From NCBI GenBank assembly GCA_943735955.1, contig OX030957.1, forward strand, positions 13,583,861-13,647,860: DNA of 64,000 nucleotides, given 5' to 3'. Shown in pieces: positions 26,536 to 64,000 of this stretch; positions within the stretch are counted from its first letter, which is position 1, and each line of letters opens with the position of its first letter. The notes beneath the pieces were generated by a model. That model was not told the DNA's origin, searched no databases, and was given only the letters and a program-made list of their open reading frames with translations. A program made the translations under genes and the position numbers. The stretch comes from Piscicola geometra. Taxonomy: Eukaryota; Annelida; Clitellata; Hirudinida; Piscicolidae.

Positions 26536-26883
26536 ATACAATCGTATTGAGCGGTTCTGTGCGCAAGGATTTCGAATGAACTTTTGGCGCTCTTAATGAA
26601 TGAGGAAAGCAGTCGACCAACCTTGACCAGACACCTGCACGCAAATGGCTGAGCCTCCAATGCTTAGAAATAAGTGTGATGTCTCTTTTATTTTCAATTA
26701 CTTTGATTACCATCATCTTCATCCACATTAAATTCACTTTCCTTCGGCATCATCATCATCACTCCTCTCTGCATTGCTCATTTATTGGTTTAACCTTCAG
26801 AGGTCAACTCCACTCAAATCACTTCTTCACCACCTCACCCTGCAATAACTCAGCGTCATTGCATTATATATCCATTACAGACT

Positions 26884-27165
26884 TGCCATCATCATCATCA
26901 TCATCCCCAACCTTATAATCATCATCACCTCCAGCCTTGTAGTCATCATCATCATCACCTCCAGCCTTGTAGTCATCATCATCATCATCATCATCATCTC
27001 CAGCCTTGTAGTCATCATCATCATCATCATCACCTCCAGCCTTGGAGTCATCATCATCATCATCATCATCATCTCCAGGCTCAGCATTAACCGAGGCTTT
27101 TATGATAATAATCATCATCGTCATCATAATCATCATCGTCATCATCATCATCATCATCACCCACA
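26884..27165. repeat. (CAT)n array with a CTCCAGCCTTGTAGT spacer
   Basis: Runs of CAT of varying length separated by five near-identical CTCCAGCCTTGTAGT-type spacers. It lies 3' of MED17. Confidence 0.9.
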
Positions 27166-27367
27166 CCCCAAGATCGAGTTGAACATGCCAAGTAGTAATA
27201 TTCGAGTGACGCATACGCCGAGTACATTTAGAGCCACTTTGATGCTAGAATGTGTGTAGAATGGCATGCAGTCAAACGGGCATGAGCCAAATCCATTCAG
27301 ACACTTTTGCGCACCATAAGCAACAAATTAATTCTTTGAAAATGTCATAAACAGCAAACATAATCCT

Positions 27368-27373
27368 TTATTT
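27368..27373 (-). terminator. Candidate MED17 polyadenylation signal
   Basis: AATAAA on the minus strand, about 225 bp beyond the MED17 stop codon. It is a short motif and only suggestive on its own. Confidence 0.45.
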
Positions 27374-27597
27374 CATAAATAGACTGTACATTTACAAATT
27401 AACCATGATCACCTTCGTGTGCCTTTACAACACCCCCACCCCACCAACACCATCATCATCATCACCCCCACCCCACCAACACCATCATCACTACCATCCC
27501 ACCAACATCATCATCATAATCCCCACCAAAACATCATCATCATCACAACCAAAACATCACCATCATCACCACCAAAACATCCTCATCATCCTCCTCC

Positions 27598-35503
<7,906 letters not shown>

Positions 35504-35924
35504 CTTTCAAATGTTTTTTTATATTTAATGAATTAGTTGTATTTTATAAACCTGTCTTTTAGAAGCTGTATTTAAAAATTTTGAGCGAAAATATCTTATT
35601 TCATAGAACAGTAAGTGTTATCAAAATATAGTAAATAATATTTTGAAAGTTAACATTTAATAAATGAAAACTTTCTTTTTTTATCTCATAATATGAATTA
35701 TTGAGATATGTTAAAATTTCGTTTTTGATTAATACAGGGTAGTTTTCCATTAAACTTTTGCGCTATATCTCATACCGAAAAGACACAAAAACGGATTTCC
35801 AAGAAACAAATACCAAAAAGACATCTTTATTAAAATCTATGAATTCAAATCTCACTTAATCAAAACAAGTTATTTACTGTCAGAGATGGGATTGAGGTTA
35901 TAAACTAAAAGCTTTTGTCCATAT

Positions 35925-36581
35925 ATAATATAATATAATATAATATAATATAATATAATATAATATAATATAATATAATATAATATAATATAATATAATA
36001 TAATATAATATAATATAATATAATATAATATAATATAATATAATATAATATAATATAATATAATATAATATAATATAATATAATATAATATAATATAATA
36101 TAATATAATATAATATAATATAATATAATATAATATAATATAATATAATATAATATAATATAATATAATATAATATAATATAATATAATATAATATAATA
36201 TAATATAATATAATATAATATAATATAATATAATTTAATATAATATAATATAATATAATATAATATAATATAATATAATTTAATATAATATAATATAATA
36301 TAATATAATATATTATAATATAATATAATATAATATAATATAATATAATATAATATAATATAATATAATATGATATAATATAATATAATATAATATAATA
36401 TAATATAATATAATATAATATAATATAATATAATATAATATAATATAATATAATATAATATAATATAATATAATATAATATAATATAATATAATATAATA
36501 TAATATAATATAATATAATATAATATAATATAATATAATATAATATAATATAATATAATATAATATAATATAATATAATAT
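35925..36581. repeat. (TAATA)n pentanucleotide array, about 130 units
   Basis: 657 bp of TAATA with single-base variants near 36234, 36279, 36311 and 36371. It starts 422 bp upstream of the MED17 start codon. The long LYYII-type minus-strand reading frame is repeat translation, not a gene. Confidence 0.97.
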
Positions 36582-36962
36582 GCTTTCGGTTAATTTATTT
36601 ACAAAATAGGTCATTCGAAAAAATTGAATTTGTATTAATTGAATTTATTCTATAACTTAATTGCTTGGAAATCATTAACGAATATGAGGATTTCTAAAAA
36701 TATAATTTTTAAACATGACATGAATCCAAGATGAAATCTTAAAATTGAAAACAGACACACGCCTAAAAGATTTGGCAGACGAATTAATGTATTCATAAAC
36801 ATAAGCAGTGCAGTAGTTTAGCCGTTCCACATGTGAGTTCATGACAGAGGCCAAGACTGAACATTTGAAAGAAGATAGAAATTCAAAAGCCGCCTAGGTA
36901 TCAATCCACATTTTCCTATAGTTCAAAAGTCTTTTTTGGAATTAACTATAGATTTATTTAAT

Positions 36963-37445
36963 TGGGTGAACGGAAGGCCGAATGGTTAACGACTCACCTA
37001 TAGCTATCGGCCATGGGTGGCGATCCTGGAGGGGTCCTAGGGTTCCGACCCCCCAGTTTTTAGTAGTGAGAGGGCCGCCTTTATCATTAACAATTTTTAA
37101 ACTCTTGTTTTGATACGAGCATAATCGTCAACCATGGCATATAACAGAATGTTTACATAGTTATACATTGTGAGTATGTGTAGTTATAGGGATAGCTGTC
37201 TAAAAAAACCTAATCATTGCTTACTTAAATATTAGTATCGAAACAAAAGTTTAAAAAAGCTTTTTCAAGTGGACCCCAGGACCCCCCAAAATCGTCCACG
37301 CTAAGTAGGACCCCCCCTCTCCCAAGATCGTCCATGCTGCAGATCGCCAGCCCTGCTATCGGCCACAGATTCGATTCCCACACACCCTATTAGCCTACAT
37401 TTCTTGGAGTGGAGATGGAAGCTGCCAAAGGCAACTATAGTGAAA
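36963..37445 (+). mobile_element. tRNA-derived SINE interrupted by a MITE
   Basis: It starts TGGGTGAACGG, as does the SINE at 21342, then AAGGCCGAATGGTTA (36974-36988, A-box type). After the MITE, GATTCGATTCCC (37368-37379) gives the B box. Removing the MITE and one target copy leaves A and B boxes about 35 nt apart, the usual tRNA spacing. The 3' limit is approximate. Confidence 0.7.
37004..37363. mobile_element. hAT-type MITE, copy 2, with perfect 8-bp target duplication
   Basis: CTATCGGC at 37004-37011 and 37356-37363 flanks a 344-bp element (37012-37355) that begins CATGGGTGGCGATCCTGG and ends GCCAGCCCTG. The interior matches copy 1 (AGTTTTTAGTAGTGAG type sequence; GAGCATAATCGTCAACCAT; the ACATTGTGAGTATGTGTAGT block), with a deletion relative to copy 1. 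Confidence 0.88.
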
Positions 37446-39190
37446 AGAAAGTAAGAAAATATCGTGGTTCTTTTTCTACTCAGGCAGTAGAAAAGAATAA
37501 AGGAAAAGTTAAAGTTTTGTATTTCATTGAAATGTACACAAAAACGTTGAGAGATTAGCAAGGTAGAAGCCATTTTTTCTCCAGAATAATACTTCGAACA
37601 CATCCACAACTCAATGTTACAATTTTTAAGAATATCTGGCACACGTCTTTTAAAATATATGCCAGACAAAGTTTGTCCGTCATTTAGTTTCTTCTCTTCG
37701 TGCTACTCCCCAAAACATGCGGACAATTTCACATGTCAAAAACATGTTTTCAAACTTTTATTTCCAAAGTGTCAATACATTTTAAATGATTCTTTATATA
37801 GCTCTAAATGACTCACGAAAGCATGATGGAGATCCGGCATCTCAGCACTCCACTTTATCACCTCTTCACACGCATCTTGTTCTACAGCTTCCGTTATCTG
37901 CGTCCGATAGGCCATCAAAGAAGACACGATAACACTAACACCAACATACACACGTACATACAAACGCACAAATAAATACAAACATACATACACACGTACT
38001 TACACACGCATATACACACATACATACACGTACTTACAGATTTACATGATGCTTAAAGGTCGTCACCGGCAAACAATCAAACTCTAGAAGAAGAAACAAA
38101 TAGTTACATTTAATACTCTAAATAATCCATCAACTCAATATCATGCACTAAAAGTAACTAAGCATTAAAACAAACAGGCATAAACATTTACGGTAAGTCT
38201 TTAAGAGAGCACAGCGTAAACAAAGATCAAACAATTGTTTCAAAGTTCGGAATCATCCTTCTGAGTGGCAATTAGCTGCAAGCACTGAAGCATGAACGCC
38301 TGCATGCATTACAGACCGTTCAGATGCGTTTGTGTGCAAGAGATGCCAAATCCCACAGTTAGACACGTGCATACACAACAAAAGAAATGCCACTGATAAA
38401 AAAAGCTGCACATAAACACATGTGTTCCACATCATCATTGCATATACAATTCTCAACACACACACTCACAAACATAAAAATACCTTCTCACACATCAGCA
38501 ATCTACACACACACCAGTCCTATGTGGCGTTTAATGCAAATTAGTTTTTTATTTAAAATAAGTATGCAAGTTTTGTTTAACACAAACATATTTATTGAGA
38601 GAGCAGAATGTTTACAGTGTGCCCTTCACACACACATCTCAGATAGTTTCGCATACAAGACTAGCACAAACCACATAAACAAACACACACAACTACACAG
38701 CGTAATGTATGCCAGGTCCACACTTCTTCCTCTATCTTCCACACTTCACAGCTAGTATATTTCCCTTGTATATCTAGGTATGATGTAGTGTCTTTGACTG
38801 TCTATATGCCAGCCTTTATACTTTTATAACACTGGCATCGTAGATATAAGTGAAGTTGTGGCTTCTTATAGTACTGGTTTCATTTGAAATAGTTGGATTC
38901 AGTGTGTTTTGTGGTTTTGGACATTTTAAATCGTTTTTCTCATCGTTTACTGGCCTTTCAATAAAGGTATCTCACATTCTTTCGGATTATTTCAATAAAA
39001 ATAATTTATAAAGATGAATAAATTTTATTATACAAAATTTTGTAAAGTTGGTTTTTTTACTTCTTACAACTTAGTCCAAAGAAAATAATAGTTGGCGCGT
39101 CATACGTATTCGAAAATTCTTTTGTTTATTGAGGCATGATAAAAACCACGATTTTTAATTAATTGCAATTTTAATTCCATTTTTAGAAAT

Positions 39191-61008
<21,818 letters not shown>

Positions 61009-61212
61009 GGGGGGTCAAGGCCACTATTGACTTCTTCAACCTCTGAGGGCTTGAGGTTGGATGGGGGTTAGATGGGGGTTTGAGCTGCTAAATGGTGGTT
61101 GTTGGGCTGTATAGAGGATGGTTGTGGATGGGTTGTTGAAGGATGGTGCGGTCAGCAATGTGTTGATTTGTGAGAGTCATTGTTATGGTTCTAATATAAA
61201 GTTGGAGGGAAA

Positions 61213-61218
61213 AATAAA
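61213..61218 (+). terminator. Candidate polyadenylation signal of the HSPA12-like gene
   Basis: AATAAA about 205 bp beyond the stop codon. Motif only. Confidence 0.45.
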
Positions 61219-62430
61219 ATGGCCCATATTTTGCATTACGTGGAAACCTAGTTTTTTTAGCGTGCCTGGTTAAAAAATGACCATATATTTTAAAATAAAA
61301 ATGTATCACTTATATACGGGCATTTCGCAAATCCTCATGCCATCTTTGAATATATACGAACACACCTATCTAAGAATATTCGTCTTCCCGCGTCTGAAGT
61401 GACAAATGCCTTTTTACTGCGTTGATGCTTCAGTGGCTTCATCCTGCTTCAGCGGCGTCATCCTGCTTCAGTGGCTTCATCTTGCTTCTGCGGCGTCATC
61501 CTGCTTCTGCGGCTTAAATGCTTCTCGCTTTTGCAAGCATTTCTGTATATTGCGCTCATTTATGCGACCATCGTTTTATGGCATTTTATAAGTATGCACT
61601 ATTTAACTTCATCTTCGTTTTGATGTATTTGACTTTTATTATTAAACTAATTAACTATATTATTATTAAACTATTTAATTATATTATTATTAAACTATTT
61701 AACTATATTATTATTAATTTATATATTATTGTTAAACTATAGAACTATATTATTATTAAACTATAGAACTATATTATTATTAAACTATTAAACTATATTA
61801 TTATTAATTTATTTAACTGTTAAACTATATTACTATCAATTAATCAACTATATTATTATTCAAATGTTTGACTATATTATTTTAAACCATTCAGCTATAG
61901 TATTAAACTATACAGTTCTCAACTCACTGTCTTCGTCTTCAACTGTGTTGTCGACTTGACTTCAACTTCAACTTCCATTTCAGACTTCATTTTGACCTTT
62001 TAATCGAACATTACTTGACTTCCTGATCGATTTCGATCGCTTGAATGGTCTTACCTATGCGCAGTATTCACGTCTGTCTTGAGACGTTTTACTGTATGGA
62101 AGAATATCTCGAATTGTATTAAATTATTCGTTTTTGATAATTCACCGATTCTGATTCAAGGCTTCATCACTTCAGTATAGATGCCTTAGTCGTGGAAAGG
62201 CCAAACTCACCAGTTGAGTTCATCATCAAGGAAGCTTGAAAGTGCCTGTCGGAATTGTTACTTGATTGTTTTCATTGTGTGTGGAACTAGATCGACTCTA
62301 AATCGACATATCTGTGCCATTCAATCTGAAGCCTTGTAGTGTGCATTGCTGACTACCATTCTGAGAGGTGTGTCTTCATTCACACATCGAATTTTTGATT
62401 ATAAATAAAAGTTCGTTTATAAATTAAAGG

Positions 62431-62436
62431 TTTATT
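62431..62436 (-). terminator. Candidate polyadenylation signal of the right-hand gene
   Basis: AATAAA on the minus strand, about 183 bp beyond the stop codon at 62619-62621. Confidence 0.4.
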
Positions 62437-62618
62437 CGTCTCTTCAAGAGTATCATTCGATAATCATGATTAATCAACACGTCAAGCGGATCGACAGTGA
62501 AACGATCTGGGCTGATTAGGAAAATGTTTTAATTGAACCCATCAAATTAACTTCCTCACTTATAGTTTAATTTAATTAGCATCTCATTGTTCTGCATGTC
62601 AATGTTTCACCCAATCGT

Positions 62619-64000
62619 CTATTCAAGCTCATCGAAGAATCGGATCTCGAACCGTTCGACGAGGCCACAGCGGTGCGTCAGCGTCACGACGATGCCCGCC
62701 AAGCGCTGCTCGTACTCGGGAACGTCGTAGCTGCAGAGGTTTGAGTTCGTAATCGTGAACATTTATTTCGTACATTATTTTTAATTTTCAATTAAAATAT
62801 GAATTTAAAAATTCAAAATTATTGAACATTTATTTTTTTAATGATTTATATGTATGATTAAAATGAATTCAAGTATAAAAAAAATTTCTATAAAATGGAA
62901 AAAAATTTACAAATGCAAAAAGAACCTTATAAGACCAGTGTGACTGATGCTTATGTACTGCACGGTGTCTTCAATGCCCCTGGGAAGTTGGATCTTGAAG
63001 ACTGATTCAGGCGTGAGGGGGTAGTGGCTGATGATCTGCTTGTTCTGGAGGCCTCCTGCCTGCACGTCCCAGTACTGCGTTGTGTCTCTGCTTGGCGGTG
63101 TGTCTGTTTGTGTGTGGAAGGGAAAGAGAGGTGTGTGTATGTCTGTGTGTGTTTATTTGAATACGCATGAAATATTACTTCAAATTTTATTTCTCTTTGA
63201 CCATCTACTTGTGAAACTCACTCAAACACTCATTTTCGCGCGTGTGGAGAATTCCTTTTGACGTCAAGTTCACATGATAGACCACCTCAGCTCCACTGCA
63301 CGCATCTTCCACCTTCACATCGAGCACACAGCTCAGCGGCCGCTCAACTTTCGATGCGAATACAATCTGATCACTGCCTTCAGCGCCCAAGTACCCATCG
63401 ATCTCGTTGCGACAGTCGGATTCCCCGGTGATTTTGAGTGAGTCGATGCACTGGAAGGGCGGCAGAGGCTCGAAGTAAGCGACGAGATCGTGCATTTCCA
63501 GGTGCCGAGTCACAAATGCTTCCCGAATGAAAGGCGCTTCTGGGTGTTTCAATGAAAGCATTTGTAAAATGTTAAAATTAATAAAAATGATTTGAATTAA
63601 TAAAAATTGTTATTTAAAAGTGTAAAATTCAAAATGAAGAACCTCTGTGTACGAATTGTGAGGTGCTTTTATCAGGGTGGCAGTGCATGCAGCAGTTGTC
63701 CTGGTCGCTTTCTCCAGGCAAGTAACACGTGTTGCCGATGTGACAAGTGTTCTCCTGTGTGTTTGTGAGATAAGGTCTTTTGCACAAGTTTTATTGCTAT
63801 TTATAATATAATATTCATAAGTTAATGAAATCTGTTGCTTGCCTTGGCGTATTATAAAAGACATCATCATCATCATCCCTATCCTCATTATCATCATCAT
63901 CATCCCCATCATCATTATCATCATCATCAAAGAGAACGAACCTTGCTAGAACATCGTGTTCGAGATTCTTCGCAAACGCAGTCGAAGCACTTGGAGCTGA
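62619..64000 (-). CDS. Unrecognised cysteine-rich, probably extracellular protein, C-terminal exons (partial)
   Basis: Minus-strand exons: 64000-63942 (continues right), 63754-63643, 63539-63218 (a donor at 63230 is also possible), 63087-62926 and 62730-62619. Phases 0, 1, 2, 2 fit throughout. The first two exons give closely spaced cysteines (CFDCVCEESRTRC; then CHIGNTCYLPGE and NCCMHCHP), a C-x-IG-x-x-CY-x-x-GE-type motif seen in several secreted modular proteins. The third encodes HDLVAYFEPLPPFQCIDSL and more cysteines around SDCRNEIDGYLG and PLSCVLDVKVEDAC. The fourth has YWDVQAGGLQNKQ and VQYISISHTG. The last ends VTLTHRCGLVERF and FFDELE before TAG. I do not recognise the family. Beta-rich extracellular domains with disulphides are my inference from composition. 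Nothing membrane-spanning is visible in the part present. Confidence 0.65.

Larger units (their letters stand above)
35504..39190. other. Spacer between divergent MED17 and HSPA12-like genes
   Basis: The two start codons point away from each other across about 3.7 kb. The spacer holds the TAATA pentamer array, a SINE split by a MITE (both listed) and AT-rich unique sequence. It should contain both promoters, but I can name no specific element. Just before the HSPA12-like ATG, CCATTTTTAG (ending at 39186) looks like a splice acceptor, so a 5' UTR intron may also lie here. Confidence 0.6.
61009..62618. other. Spacer between convergent genes
   Basis: It contains a tandem copy of the HSPA12-like gene's last codons (61014-61049), an AATAAA at 61213-61218 (candidate polyadenylation signal on plus), ~20-bp repeats of the GGCTTCATCCTGCTTC type (61430-61515), a TATTATTAAACTAT-type tandem array (61650-61880), and TTTATT at 62431-62436 (AATAAA on minus for the right-hand gene). 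Nothing else was recognised. Confidence 0.6.

Noticed and set aside
35898..36614. 238-codon LYYII reading frame on the minus strand
   Set aside because: It is a translation of the TAATA pentamer array and has no coding features.

Overview
This window is nuclear DNA from a eukaryote, and the gene content points to an invertebrate animal. Genes are cut into many short exons with GT/AG introns, there are polyadenylation signals, and the gene set is animal (a Mediator subunit, a receptor-like Ig protein, an HSPA12-type Hsp70 relative). Introns and spacers are loaded with micro- and minisatellites and small transposons. I cannot name the phylum from sequence alone. A lophotrochozoan-type invertebrate is a guess, not a demonstration.

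Layout, left to right. (1) 1-11857, minus strand: five phase-consistent exons of a PTK7/off-track-like Ig receptor (Ig domain 1, Ig domain 2, start of Ig domain 3). The gene runs off the left edge and its signal-peptide exon was not found. (2) 11858-27367: about 15.5 kb of spacer with microsatellites, a diverged ~1 kb duplication, a tRNA-derived SINE and a 412-bp hAT-type MITE with a perfect 8-bp target duplication. (3) 27598-35503, minus strand: a complete 16-exon MED17 gene, every splice phase reconciled, 797 codons plus stop. (4) 35504-39190: the spacer between two divergent genes, with a 657-bp TAATA pentamer array and a second copy of the MITE inserted inside a SINE. (5) 39191-61008, plus strand: a complete 10-exon HSPA12-like gene, 1570 codons plus stop. 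Its C-terminal ~677 residues match the whole of vertebrate HSPA12A/B. Its first 893 residues are an acidic, low-complexity extension studded with basic/aromatic modules. (6) 62619-64000, minus strand: the last five exons of an unrecognised cysteine-rich, probably extracellular protein, convergent with the HSPA12-like gene and running off the right edge.

The genes do not look like a functional cluster. They are ordinary animal neighbours: MED17 acts in the nucleus in transcription, PTK7-like at the cell surface, and the HSPA12-like protein is an Hsp70-fold ATPase. The most unusual material is structural. A 2.4-kb foldback element is built from 16-bp modules inside intron 3 of the HSPA12-like gene. 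A 1.43-kb hAT-like element with telomere-type repeats sits beside one of its ends in intron 2. Minisatellites abut, or contain, splice sites in nearly all introns, in two cases with copies of exon ends carried inside or beside the array.
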